A stretch of DNA of 64,000 nucleotides from JAFGIG01 sp964397545. Lineage in GTDB: Bacteria; SDB-A. The position numbers were made by a program, and so were the translations under genes. The notes below the pieces were generated by a model. It had not been told where the DNA came from and did no database searches. It saw nothing but the letters and a program-made list of their open reading frames with translations. The stretch lies in assembly GCA_964397545.1 (NCBI GenBank), contig CAYNIW010000008.1, forward strand, positions 1-64,000. The letters are read 5' to 3'. Shown here piece after piece: positions 35,350 to 43,883 of the stretch (position 1 is the first letter of the stretch; each line of letters starts with the position of its first letter).

Positions 35350-35982
35350 ATGATTAGAATAGGAGCTTCTTTAATATCTTCCGACCTGATGAACTTAGGC
35401 AAAGTCATTAAAAACCTTGAAAGAGCAGGACTGGATTTCATTCACTTTGACGTTATGGACGGGCATTTTGTCCCTAATCTGACTTTCGGACCGGAGATGG
35501 CGCGCGCAATAAAAAAAACCACGAAACTGCCTCTGGATATTCATCTGATGACGGATGAACCCCGGAAAACCGCCCAATGGTTTATCGACTGCAGTCCTGA
35601 ATACCTTTCATGGCACATAGAAACAAAGGCTGATCACTTGGAGATAATATCATTTTTGAGGGAGAATAAAGTCAAACCGGGCATGGCATTGAATCCTTCT
35701 ACAGATGTCCAAAAGATAGCACCTTTTCTTGACTCTCTTGACTTCGTCCTCCTTATGAGCGTCAATCCCGGTTTCGGCGGGCAGAAATTTATCCCTGAAG
35801 TCGCCCAAAAAGCAGTTGAAATTTCAAAAAAGAAAAAAGTCGAATTATTCATAGACGGAGGCATAAACGACAAAACCGCTCCTGTCGCCGTCAGAGCGGG
35901 TATAACGAACCTCATCTCAGGCTCTTATCTTGTTCGATCACAGGATTATTCCGAAACTGTGAAAAAACTCAAAAATTCCTAA
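35350..35982 (+). CDS. rpe: Ribulose-phosphate 3-epimerase
   Basis: 210 residues from ATG 35350. TIM-barrel motifs are all present: IGASLISSD, HFDVMDGHFVPNLTFGP with the metal-binding His and Asp near 33-37, DIHLM near 65, MSVNPGFGGQKFIP near 137-150 and DGGIN near 170. It interconverts ribulose-5-phosphate and xylulose-5-phosphate. It is the last gene of the operon that begins at 27563. Confidence 0.95.
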   Translation: MIRIGASLISSDLMNLGKVIKNLERAGLDFIHFDVMDGHFVPNLTFGPEMARAIKKTTKLPLDIHLMTDEPRKTAQWFIDCSPEYLSWHIETKADHLEIISFLRENKVKPGMALNPSTDVQKIAPFLDSLDFVLLMSVNPGFGGQKFIPEVAQKAVEISKKKKVELFIDGGINDKTAPVAVRAGITNLISGSYLVRSQDYSETVKKLKNS

Positions 35983-35997
35983 AATAATAAACTGATT

Positions 35998-36023
35998 AAG
36001 CACTGATTCCGTGCGTTATTTTT
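35998..36023 (+). terminator. Weak candidate intrinsic terminator after rpe
   Basis: A short stem (GCAC/GTGC, extendable by TAA/TTA across a bulged G, loop TGATTCC) is followed by TTATTTTTTC. It is placed as expected at the end of the rpe operon, but the stem is weak. Confidence 0.3.
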
Positions 36024-36088
36024 TCTTCTCATTTCTTTTCTGATTTTATAAATAACTTAATTAAGCGTCATATAAAAATGCGATTTAA

Positions 36089-36105
36089 TTGGCATGTTTT
36101 ATGCT
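36089..36105 (+). promoter_or_regulatory. Candidate sigma-54-type promoter
   Basis: TTGGCATG followed by ATGCT places GG and GC exactly ten bases apart, as in -24/-12 promoters. It would start transcription about 12 bases before the lipoprotein start at 36127. One chance match is plausible, and no enhancer-binding protein is in the window. Confidence 0.3.
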
Positions 36106-36126
36106 TCCACTTTAGTGGAGGTTAAA

Positions 36127-36891
36127 ATGAAAATATCACAAAAATTTGTATTCGCTTTCAGCCTTGTCATTATAACAGGATGCTGTAAAAGGCCTTCAAT
36201 GGTGAGAAACGCGGTAACTGTAACAGGAGACAGGCTTATAAAATTAACGTGGTCTCCTAATCCGGAGTCTGGAACGGATTTTTACAGAGTTTATAGATGC
36301 CTCAGCTCTTCAGGTTATTATGAGCTAATTGCAGAGACGCCTTTTGAATACTTCAACGACTACGCAGTTTACAACGGAGTGACTTATTTTTACGCTTTAT
36401 CCGCTGTAAACACCTGCGGAGAAGAAGGCCCTCTCACTGATTATCTTATATACGACACTCCCCGCCCTCAGGGATTTTACGCGAGCATCACGGACGTTTC
36501 ACAGAACCCAGCGACCGCCGGCTGGGATTTTTCATCCTACTCGCGGTGCGACGCTTCGTCGCAGGTCTGCGACATATACTATGAATATACCGGCTCAACG
36601 GGCTACATTGTCTGTTCGGACCTCAGCACAGACATTCAGGATATGGGCTGGGCATATTCCTTTGACGACATTTCTTACGCGCCCTCAGGAGGCTGGTCTC
36701 CAACCGGAGACGCGGAAGCCATAGTAAATCATATTTACGTAATTTGGACAAGAACCGACAATTTCGCAAAAATATATGTCCGTCAGGTGACCCCGACAGA
36801 AATCGTATTCGACTGGGCTTATCAGACTGACCCGGGAAACAGGGAGCTGAGCATCGGCCTGACCGACAATAATTCTGTTGAAATAAAATGA
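36127..36891 (+). CDS. Lipoprotein with fibronectin type III domain
   Basis: 254 residues from ATG 36127, with GGAGGTT upstream. The lipobox is VIITGC with Cys near 19. Residues about 30-110 form an FN3-like domain (LTWSPNPESGTDFYRVYR and GVTYFYALSAVNTCGEEGP). The C-terminal 140 residues are strand-rich with several cysteines and aromatic residues, unrecognised. It is probably at the cell surface. It overlaps the next small gene by four bases. Confidence 0.78.
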   Translation: MKISQKFVFAFSLVIITGCCKRPSMVRNAVTVTGDRLIKLTWSPNPESGTDFYRVYRCLSSSGYYELIAETPFEYFNDYAVYNGVTYFYALSAVNTCGEEGPLTDYLIYDTPRPQGFYASITDVSQNPATAGWDFSSYSRCDASSQVCDIYYEYTGSTGYIVCSDLSTDIQDMGWAYSFDDISYAPSGGWSPTGDAEAIVNHIYVIWTRTDNFAKIYVRQVTPTEIVFDWAYQTDPGNRELSIGLTDNNSVEIK

Positions 36892-37211
36892 AAAAAATTA
36901 TCGCCTTATTTCTCCTGTTCACGTCTTTCCTTCCTCCTCTCCCGTCTCTCTGTTCTTACAGAGAGACGGGGCTTTCCGTCAGGTCCGGGCCCTCGCCGGT
37001 AAACCCTCCGGCACAAATCTCAAATCCCGGATCTCTCAAAGGAGGGAAAATTTTTTCATCAAACATCCCTCCGTCAGTTATGATTTCAATTATAAACAGT
37101 TTTGACTTTTTCTGGGACGAGAACAACGACGGAAGTTCATACAGGCCCGTGGTAAGATTTGACACAAGCCGGATTTTTTCCAAATACATTAAAACTAAAA
37201 CCCGCATCTGA
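36888..37211 (+). CDS. Small exported protein of unknown function
   Basis: 107 residues. The signal peptide (about 1-22) is followed by a proline/serine-rich mature segment and a C-terminal region with SFDFFWDENNDGSSYRP. The ATG overlaps the FN3 lipoprotein stop. A perfect 12-bp hairpin (36941-36970) lies in the codons just after the signal sequence. No family was recognised; the coding call rests on the overlap, the signal peptide and the intact frame. Confidence 0.55.
   Translation: MKKIIALFLLFTSFLPPLPSLCSYRETGLSVRSGPSPVNPPAQISNPGSLKGGKIFSSNIPPSVMISIINSFDFFWDENNDGSSYRPVVRFDTSRIFSKYIKTKTRI
36941..36970 (+). repeat. Perfect 12-bp inverted repeat, 6-base loop
   Basis: CCCGTCTCTCTG (36941-36952) pairs fully with CAGAGAGACGGG (36959-36970) across TTCTTA. 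There is no T run behind it, so it is not a standard terminator. It sits inside the coding region of the small exported protein. Confidence 0.85.
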
Positions 37212-37236
37212 AGAGCTCATCTCTTCAATCTCCCTC

Positions 37237-37265
37237 TTGTGAATTTCGCCTGTATTTGCGATAAT
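37237..37265 (+). promoter_or_regulatory. Leaderless promoter of the riboflavin operon
   Basis: TTGTGA (37237-37242) and GATAAT (37260-37265) are 17 bases apart. The -10 box ends six bases before the ribD ATG at 37272, so transcription should start at or next to that codon. No FMN riboswitch fits in the remaining space. Confidence 0.65.
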
Positions 37266-37271
37266 GTATCC

Positions 37272-38357
37272 ATGAAAAATCCTTTCGATATAATTTTCAT
37301 GAAGAAAGCCCTGAAAGCGGCGAAGACAAGGGAGGACAAAAACCTTCCTAATCCTGCTGTGGCCTGCCTTGTTGTAAAAAAAGACAAAATCATCTCAAAA
37401 GCTGTTCACATGGGCTGCGGAAAACCGCACGCGGAAAGAGCCGCTCTTGAAAAAGCAGGAAGAGAGGCGGCAGGTTCGACTCTTTATGTCAATCTCGAAC
37501 CGTGCTGTCATTACGGCAGAACTCCGCCGTGCACAGAAATAATAATAAAATCAAAAGTAAAAAAAGTGGTTTATGCCCTGCAAGATCCCAACGAGCTGGT
37601 CTGCGGAAAAGGCTGTGAAGAATTGAAAAAGGCGGGGATTGAGGTCCTCTCCGGTGTGTGCGCCGAAGAGGCTTTTGAAATGAATGAAAAATATTTTGTC
37701 GCCCGTCTTTATAAAAGGCCTTTTATAAGCCTGAAAGCGGCTTCCACGGCCGACGGATTCGTCCGTGACAGAAACGGCGTGTCGAAATGGATTACGGGAA
37801 ACGCCGCAAGGGCATTCGGACGGAAACTCCGGTCAGCCCATTCAGCTGTCGCCGTCGGAACGAATACCGTCATCGAGGACAACCCTAATTTGACTTCCGG
37901 TCAAAAAAAACATAAAGAACCACTCAGGGTTATCCTCGACAGACAGGGAAGAATACCTCGCGAAAGCAAAGTTTTTAAGGACGAAAATTACGTTTTGTTC
38001 TCTTCGGTCAAAAAGGGGATGCCGAGGACAGAGATTCTTGAAGGAAAAAAATTCTCCTTTCCGGAAATACTTGACATGCTCTACGGCAAATATTCCGTTT
38101 TTTCTCTCCTGGTCGAGGGAGGACCGTCTTTGTTATCGTATTTATACAATTCAAATCTTTTTGACAGGATTTATCATTTCACTTCACCTTTTTTTCTCGG
38201 CGAAGGCCTGAAAATGATAGATGGGAAGTTCACTTTGGAAAAACATCCTCTCCTAATCAGAAAGAAGGTTCTTTCTATTGAAGAAGACTTGCTCTCGGTT
38301 TACAGTAATTCGGAAAGAAAAATAAAAATCGGAGACAGTGGTTGTTTACAGGTTTGA
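37272..38357 (+). CDS. ribD: Riboflavin biosynthesis deaminase/reductase RibD
   Basis: 361 residues from the ATG at 37272; the frame is open to 37239 but the predicted promoter overlaps that stretch. The deaminase domain shows the zinc motif HAERAAL near 56-62 and EPCCHYGRTPPC near 82-93. The reductase domain follows (LKAASTADGFV near 155 and LVEGGPSLLSYL near 280). It catalyses the second and third steps from GTP to riboflavin. It overlaps ribE by 16 bases. Confidence 0.94.
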   Translation: MKNPFDIIFMKKALKAAKTREDKNLPNPAVACLVVKKDKIISKAVHMGCGKPHAERAALEKAGREAAGSTLYVNLEPCCHYGRTPPCTEIIIKSKVKKVVYALQDPNELVCGKGCEELKKAGIEVLSGVCAEEAFEMNEKYFVARLYKRPFISLKAASTADGFVRDRNGVSKWITGNAARAFGRKLRSAHSAVAVGTNTVIEDNPNLTSGQKKHKEPLRVILDRQGRIPRESKVFKDENYVLFSSVKKGMPRTEILEGKKFSFPEILDMLYGKYSVFSLLVEGGPSLLSYLYNSNLFDRIYHFTSPFFLGEGLKMIDGKFTLEKHPLLIRKKVLSIEEDLLSVYSNSERKIKIGDSGCLQV

Positions 38358-38920
38358 TAGAGGAAACCGGCGTGGTGAAAAGTATTTCGGGGAAAGGGAC
38401 TTTTTGGGATATAACAATCTCCTGTCTTAAAACCCTCGAAGACCTCAAAAAAGGCGATTCAGTTTGCGTTGACGGAATGTGCCTGACTGCCGTCGAAAAA
38501 GGAACACGCGATTTTAGGGCTCAATTGTCCCTGACTACGGTCAAAACAACAAAAGCAAAGTATTACAAAACAGGTTCGGTCGTCAACCTCGAAAGAGCTC
38601 TCAGGGCGGACGGCCGAATAGGCGGACATTTCGTCCAGGGTCACGTGGAAGGAATCGGCAAAATCAGAAAATTTCTCCGGTCCAGGGGAAATTCAGCTCT
38701 TGAAGTCTCGGTTCCAAAAGAAATCCACGGAAGAATAACTTCCAAAGGCTATATCGCCATTGACGGAATCAGCTTGACAGTCAACTCTGTTAAAGGATCA
38801 ACCCTCAGAGTTACCGTGATAGAAGAGACTTTTCAGAGAACCAATCTGAAATTCGCCCGTGCAGGCATGCCCGTAAACATTGAAAGCGATTTCATGTCAC
38901 CCCAAACACGGAGCGTATAA
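38342..38920 (+). CDS. ribE: Riboflavin synthase alpha chain
   Basis: 192 residues. Two lumazine-binding repeats: MFTGLIEETG, near 1-95, with DGMCLTA, and a second near 97-190 with GHFVQGHVEG and DGISLTVN. The starting codon is TTG at 38342, inside ribD. It dismutates two molecules of 6,7-dimethyl-8-ribityllumazine to riboflavin. It is followed by ribBA after one base. Confidence 0.94.
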   Translation: MFTGLIEETGVVKSISGKGTFWDITISCLKTLEDLKKGDSVCVDGMCLTAVEKGTRDFRAQLSLTTVKTTKAKYYKTGSVVNLERALRADGRIGGHFVQGHVEGIGKIRKFLRSRGNSALEVSVPKEIHGRITSKGYIAIDGISLTVNSVKGSTLRVTVIEETFQRTNLKFARAGMPVNIESDFMSPQTRSV

Positions 38921-38921
38921 C

Positions 38922-40121
38922 ATGATATGGAAAATCGAAGACGCCGTTGAAGACATAAGATCCGGAAAGATAGTTATAGTAGTAGATGACGAAGACAGGG
39001 AGAATGAAGGAGACATGGTGATTTCAGCCCAGATGGTTTCGTGCGAAGACATAAATTTCATAACTAAATACGCAAGAGGCCTTTTATGCGTTTCCATGCC
39101 CGAAGAACGAATGGACAAGCTCGGAATTCCCATGATGACGCAAAAAAATACAGCTCCCTATCAGACGGCATTCGGAGTCTCGGTTGACGCCGCCAAGGGC
39201 ATAACGACAGGCATAAGCACTCACGACAGAGCGAGGACGATTAACCTCCTTGCATCGGAAAACTCAAGCCCTTCCGATTTCGTAATGCCCGGACATATAT
39301 TCCCTCTCAAGGCAAAAAAAGGCGGTGTTCTCCGCAGAGCCGGGCACACAGAAGCGGTTGTCGATTTAATGAATATCGCCGGACTCCCTCCGGCAGGAGT
39401 CCTGTGTGAAATACTTGCCGATGACGGATCCATGGCAAGGCTCCCGCAGCTTGAAGAACTGTCCCTAAGACTCGGACTGAAAATCATCACCATAAAAGAC
39501 CTCATATCTTACAGGACAAAAAAGGAAAAGCTGGTCAAGCGAACCGCCTCGGCAACTATACCTACGAAGTGGGGGGATTTCAAACTTTATCTCTATGAAA
39601 CTGATATGAACAACGATATTCACGCCGCTCTTGTCAAGGGTGATCTCACTACACGAGAAAGCGTCCTCGTCAGGGTCCACTCTGAATGCTTCACCGGGGA
39701 TGTCCTCGGTTCAATAAAATGCGACTGCGGAGACCAGCTCCACTCAGCAATGAAAATGATCGGAGACGAAGGCGTGGGCGTTCTGCTCTATATGAGACAA
39801 GAAGGCAGAGGAATAGGTCTTGTAAATAAAATCCGGGCATACTCTCTTCAGGAAAAAGGATATGACACGGTTGACGCGAATCTCTGCCTCGGGTTCAAAC
39901 CCGACGAAAGAGATTACGGCATTGGAGCTCAGATTCTTTCAGATCTCGGCTTGACGAAAATAAAAGTCATGACAAACAATCCTAAAAAGCTGATCGGTTT
40001 AACCAGTTTCGGACTAAGCATAGTCGAAAGAGTTCCCATAGAGATTCAGCCCCACGATAAAAATATACAATACCTTAAAACAAAAAAGGAAAAACTAGGT
40101 CACATCTTAAAGGAGGTTTAG
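38922..40121 (+). CDS. ribBA: 3,4-dihydroxy-2-butanone-4-phosphate synthase/GTP cyclohydrolase II
   Basis: 399 residues from ATG 38922. The RibB half has DDEDRENEGD near 24-33 and the RAGHTEAVVDL segment near 140. The RibA half has the zinc motif HSECFTGDVLGSIKCDCGDQL near 249-269 and MRQEGRGIGL near 289-298, with TNNPKK near 343. It supplies both precursors of lumazine. Its 3' end carries the AGGAGGT ribosome site for ribH, whose ATG follows the stop directly. Confidence 0.95.
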   Translation: MIWKIEDAVEDIRSGKIVIVVDDEDRENEGDMVISAQMVSCEDINFITKYARGLLCVSMPEERMDKLGIPMMTQKNTAPYQTAFGVSVDAAKGITTGISTHDRARTINLLASENSSPSDFVMPGHIFPLKAKKGGVLRRAGHTEAVVDLMNIAGLPPAGVLCEILADDGSMARLPQLEELSLRLGLKIITIKDLISYRTKKEKLVKRTASATIPTKWGDFKLYLYETDMNNDIHAALVKGDLTTRESVLVRVHSECFTGDVLGSIKCDCGDQLHSAMKMIGDEGVGVLLYMRQEGRGIGLVNKIRAYSLQEKGYDTVDANLCLGFKPDERDYGIGAQILSDLGLTKIKVMTNNPKKLIGLTSFGLSIVERVPIEIQPHDKNIQYLKTKKEKLGHILKEV

Positions 40122-40589
40122 ATGCCCGTTATAATGGTAGGCAGATATTCCGGAAAAGGAAAAAAATTCGCTCTCATAGCTTCCCGATTCAATTCATCTA
40201 TCACCTCCAGGCTTGTTGAGGGAGCGATGGACGGCTTTTTGAGGCACGATGTCCTTGAATCGGATATTTCTGTAATCTGGGTTCCCGGCGCTTTCGAAAT
40301 ACCTTCAGTGGCGAAAAAAGCCGCCGCATCAGGAAAATATGACGCTGTTTTGTGCCTTGGCTCGGTTATCAGAGGAGAAACTCCTCACTTTGACTTTGTA
40401 GCTTCGGAAGTTTCAAAAGGCATCGCTGCTGTCGGGATTGATTCAAAAATCCCGGTTATATACGGCGTTATAACTGCGGACACTCAGGAACAAGCTCTTG
40501 ACAGATCAGGTATTAAATCCGGAAACAAAGGCTTCGATGCGGCTTTGTCAGCTTTAGAAATGGCAAATCTGTATTTTGAAATGGGATGA
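40122..40589 (+). CDS. ribH: 6,7-dimethyl-8-ribityllumazine synthase
   Basis: 155 residues. Motifs ASRFNSSITSRLVEGA near 22-37, WVPGAFEIPSVAKK near 55-68, GSVIRGETPHFDFVASEVSKGI near 84-105 with the catalytic His, and GVITADTQEQALDR near 122-135. It joins the ribityl-uracil and butanone phosphate to lumazine, as large hollow or pentameric particles. It completes the operon's riboflavin set. Confidence 0.95.
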   Translation: MPVIMVGRYSGKGKKFALIASRFNSSITSRLVEGAMDGFLRHDVLESDISVIWVPGAFEIPSVAKKAAASGKYDAVLCLGSVIRGETPHFDFVASEVSKGIAAVGIDSKIPVIYGVITADTQEQALDRSGIKSGNKGFDAALSALEMANLYFEMG

Positions 40590-40592
40590 TAC

Positions 40593-40994
40593 TTGCAGTC
40601 TCTTCACAGTCTCAGGAAATTCATAGTTAAAAAACTTTACAGAGATGAATTTCTCTCTGAAGACGACTGCTTTTTTTTAGAATATTACGGCAAAAATCTC
40701 CAAAGTGAAGATTTAGCCTGGATAGAAACTAAAATATCTTCCATAAAAAATAATCTCGCTGAAATCGATTCTTTAATAAAAAACAATTCGACTAATTGGA
40801 ATTTTGAAAGAGTAGGACTTGTCGAAAAACAGATACTCCGTCTTTCAATTGCTGAAATTCTCTTTTTCCCTGAAGTTCCCGTTGCGGTAGCCATGGATGA
40901 AGCCATCAGGCTCGGTAAAGAATTTTGCGGCCCCAAAGCCGCGCCTTACATAAACGGAATGCTTGAATCCGTGGCGAGGGAAAAATCAAAATAG
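40593..40994 (+). CDS. nusB: Transcription antitermination factor NusB
   Basis: 133 residues, all-helical. Conserved C-terminal stretch is VEKQILRLSIAEILFFPEVPVAVAMDEAIRLGKEFCGPKAAPYINGMLESVA. It starts with TTG at 40593, three bases after ribH. nusB commonly follows ribH in bacteria. It binds the boxA RNA with NusE/S10 during rRNA transcription. Confidence 0.93.
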   Translation: MQSLHSLRKFIVKKLYRDEFLSEDDCFFLEYYGKNLQSEDLAWIETKISSIKNNLAEIDSLIKNNSTNWNFERVGLVEKQILRLSIAEILFFPEVPVAVAMDEAIRLGKEFCGPKAAPYINGMLESVAREKSK

Positions 40995-41743
40995 CTGTTT
41001 TTTCGGACATTCACGGAAACCTCCACGCCTTTGAAGAACTTAAAAAGCGTTTATCCTCAGTCTGCCCTGACTTGACTTTTTTTCTGGGCGACGCAGTCGA
41101 TTACTGCGCTTTCCCGAATGAATGCGTCGAAAGAGTTGAAGAGGTCTCGGACATAAAGCTTTTTGGCAATCACGAAGCATGCATACTTGGCATGATAGAC
41201 GAAGAATATTTCACGGAAACTGCAAAACAGTCTCTGAGGTGGACAAAAAAGGTTTTATCCTCTTCTTCAATAGAAAAGATTTCCTCATGGGATTTGACTA
41301 ATAAAAATCTTTACGGTTGCTGGGAATCGGTTTTCTCGCACAGTTCATATTCCTCCCCGGATTCATGGGAATACATTTTCGGGCAAAAAGAGGCAAAAAA
41401 AGAGTTCGAAAAAACATCAAAAGAATCGCCGGGGCTGGTTTTCATAGGACACACTCACTCTCCGGCTGTTTATCTTTTAGATGACTCAGTCTGTCATTCA
41501 GTGCCCTGCTCAAAATCGCGATTGGAAATTGACCTGAAGCCCGGCTTGAGATACATTGTAAACGTGGGCAGTTCAGGTCAGCCGAGAGACGGAATATACA
41601 TGCCGTCGTATGCCGTTTTAGACACTCAAAAAAACAGTGTTATTATCGACCGTTTTGACTACAATGCTGAAGATGCTTCAAATGAGATAATCAAAAGAGG
41701 GCTTCCCAAGAATTTAGCCATGCGTATATTGACAGGAACATGA
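40985..41743 (+). CDS. Calcineurin-like metallophosphoesterase, probable ATC start
   Basis: About 252 residues. The metal motifs are D-x-H-G-N (FSDIHGN near 6-12), GDAVDYC near 36, GNHE near 61 and GHTH near 155. The family normally starts MKIAVFSDIHGN, and the sequence reads ATC-AAA-ATA-GCT at 40985 with GAGGG five bases upstream. No ATG, GTG or TTG exists in frame after the stop at 40964 and before 41072, and a start at 41072 would remove the first metal motif. It belongs to the YfcE/diadenosine tetraphosphatase-like group; substrate unknown. Confidence 0.83.
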   Translation: MKIAVFSDIHGNLHAFEELKKRLSSVCPDLTFFLGDAVDYCAFPNECVERVEEVSDIKLFGNHEACILGMIDEEYFTETAKQSLRWTKKVLSSSSIEKISSWDLTNKNLYGCWESVFSHSSYSSPDSWEYIFGQKEAKKEFEKTSKESPGLVFIGHTHSPAVYLLDDSVCHSVPCSKSRLEIDLKPGLRYIVNVGSSGQPRDGIYMPSYAVLDTQKNSVIIDRFDYNAEDASNEIIKRGLPKNLAMRILTGT

Positions 41744-42969
41744 AAAACATTTACCCCTTAATTTTTGCCGCTTTGCTGTTTTCCTGCAGAGAAGATAAAA
41801 GACGGGACTTAACCCTCAGAACCGATTCAATAGAATTCACAAAATCCCCCTCTGCCGAAACTCTCATGGGAACATTGGATTCGGGTGAGTATCTTTCTTC
41901 CCTTCTAGTCAGAGTTTCTCCTTCCGCGGTGAATGTCGGCGAAGTATCCCTTGTCTTCGGAAAGCTTTTCAGGACGGAACAATGCCGCCCCGGCGAAAGT
42001 CTTTTTGTTTACATTGAATCCGACACAGTCGCCGGCATCGTGTTTAAGCGAAAAGAAGACCAGATCTACAGAGTTTTCCGGACACAATCCGGTTGGGAGG
42101 GAGAGACGGTAATTGTCGATGTCTCTTTTGTCCCTTTCGTCATCAAAGGCTCCATTGATTCAGAAAATCCTTCCCTCTGGCAGAGTATAATCAGTTCGGG
42201 CGGCAGCGACGATGTTGCCGCCGCTTTTTGTAATTTACTCGAGTATCAGGCGGATTTTACTTTCAGCTCGAGAACAGGAGATTCTTTTGAAATTTTAATT
42301 TTCAAGAAATATTTCGAAGGAAATCTGATTGGGAGGACGCCGATTATCTCGGGCAGTTACTGGGGCTCAAAAACCAGAGGCAATGTGTATTTATTTCCTT
42401 ACTCGAGATTCACTCATTTCAGCCTGGACGGCCAGAGCGCTCAGAGAAGATTTTTAAGCTCTCCAGTGTCATATTCAAGGATATCCTCTGGATTCTCACC
42501 CGCGAGATTTCACCCGATACTCCATTACACGAGAGCTCACAGAGGCGTTGATTATTCCGCTCCGACGGGAACACCTGTTTCCGCGATCGCATCAGGCACT
42601 GTTACTCTCTCAGGATGGGCTGGAGAAGCCGGAATCGCCGTTAGGATAAAGCACTCCGGAGGAGTTGAGAGCGAATATTATCATCTAAGCAGAATATCGG
42701 ACGGAGTATCTGTCGGCCGCAGAGTCGAGCAGGGACAGGTCGTCGGTTTTGTCGGCTCTACGGGTCTTTCAACAGGACCTCATCTGCATTTCGGAATAAA
42801 GATTGACGGCAAACACGTCGATCCACTGCCTGTGCTCGAGAAAGCATCCGGAGAACCTCTGCCTCCTGAAGAAAAAATAATCTTTAAGAAAGCGATACGA
42901 TACTACAATTTTATGAGCGAAGTAGTCTCAGAACTTAACTTTATTGAAATTAAAAATTTTATTTTCTGA
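41740..42969 (+). CDS. M23 family metallopeptidase lipoprotein
   Basis: 409 residues. The signal peptide ends in LLFSC (Cys near 16). The N-terminal half is a strand-rich OapA/LysM-less region. The C-terminal LytM domain has HRGVDYSAP (zinc His and Asp, near 267-275), IKHSGGVESEYYHLSRIS and GPHLHFGIKIDG (near 346-357). All catalytic residues are present, so it is probably an active peptidoglycan endopeptidase in the periplasm. It overlaps the phosphoesterase gene by four bases. Confidence 0.9.
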   Translation: MKNIYPLIFAALLFSCREDKRRDLTLRTDSIEFTKSPSAETLMGTLDSGEYLSSLLVRVSPSAVNVGEVSLVFGKLFRTEQCRPGESLFVYIESDTVAGIVFKRKEDQIYRVFRTQSGWEGETVIVDVSFVPFVIKGSIDSENPSLWQSIISSGGSDDVAAAFCNLLEYQADFTFSSRTGDSFEILIFKKYFEGNLIGRTPIISGSYWGSKTRGNVYLFPYSRFTHFSLDGQSAQRRFLSSPVSYSRISSGFSPARFHPILHYTRAHRGVDYSAPTGTPVSAIASGTVTLSGWAGEAGIAVRIKHSGGVESEYYHLSRISDGVSVGRRVEQGQVVGFVGSTGLSTGPHLHFGIKIDGKHVDPLPVLEKASGEPLPPEEKIIFKKAIRYYNFMSEVVSELNFIEIKNFIF

Positions 42970-42971
42970 AA

Positions 42972-43883
42972 ATGAATGCCGTCAAAATTAATGACCTAAA
43001 AAAAAACTATTCCCGGGGATTCATCCCTAAAAAAATCAACGCCCTGAACGGGCTTTCATTTAACGTCGAAGCCGGCCGCATATACGGCCTCCTTGGACCA
43101 AACGGCGCGGGTAAATCTACAACGATGAAAATTTTAACCGGGTTGGTCAGAAAAGACGGCGGTTCTGCGGAGATTTTCTCTAAGCCGGCCGGAAGCATGG
43201 AGTCAAAAAAAATGCTCGGTTTTCTGCCGGAAAATCCTGTTTTCTATTCTCACCTTACGGGTTACGAATTTCTTCAGTTATCTTTTGATTTAATCGGGAA
43301 AAAACCGGAGAAAAACCGGACTCACCTACTTTTGGAGTCCGTCGGGATAGCGGAAGTATCCGGAAACCAGATAAAGACATATTCCAAAGGCATGCTTCAG
43401 AGACTCGGAATTGCACAGGCGATAGCCGGTGAACCGGAACTTCTGATACTCGACGAACCTCTTTCCGGAGTAGATCCAGTCGGAAGAACCGAGATAAAGG
43501 AAATTATAAGGGGCTTGAAAAACAGTGGCAAAACCGTCGTCCTTTCCACCCACACTCTGCCGGATATTGAAGAACTCGCGGACGATATCGGCATAATTGA
43601 CAAAGGCAGGCTGATCCTCGGAGATTCGCTTTTCAACATAACCTCGAAATACCGCAAACTATTTCTTCTCGTCGTTGAGAGAACCGGTGGACCCCCTAAG
43701 GCGACCTCAAAAAATATTGAGTTTGCAAACTGCGGTGAAAATCTTTGGAAGACAGAAGGAGAACGCGAAGACCTTGAAAACGAAATATTTTCCTTCAGAA
43801 ATGAAAAAATCAAGATAATCAAATTCGGTCCTTCACTTTCTCCTCTCGAGCAGACTTTCGTCTCTCTAATAGGAAAAAAATGA
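42972..43883 (+). CDS. ABC transporter ATP-binding protein
   Basis: 303 residues. Walker A GPNGAGKST near 42-50, signature YSKGMLQRLGIA near 137-148, Walker B LLILDEPLSGVDP near 158-170 and the H-loop STHTL near 196. It is of the exporter type common to ABC-2 systems and has a C-terminal regulatory extension after residue 215. It pairs with the next gene (four-base overlap). Substrate unknown. Confidence 0.9.
   Translation: MNAVKINDLKKNYSRGFIPKKINALNGLSFNVEAGRIYGLLGPNGAGKSTTMKILTGLVRKDGGSAEIFSKPAGSMESKKMLGFLPENPVFYSHLTGYEFLQLSFDLIGKKPEKNRTHLLLESVGIAEVSGNQIKTYSKGMLQRLGIAQAIAGEPELLILDEPLSGVDPVGRTEIKEIIRGLKNSGKTVVLSTHTLPDIEELADDIGIIDKGRLILGDSLFNITSKYRKLFLLVVERTGGPPKATSKNIEFANCGENLWKTEGEREDLENEIFSFRNEKIKIIKFGPSLSPLEQTFVSLIGKK

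Noticed and set aside
37212..37271. FMN riboswitch upstream of ribD
   Set aside because: The space is too short and none of the RFN-conserved sequences occur.
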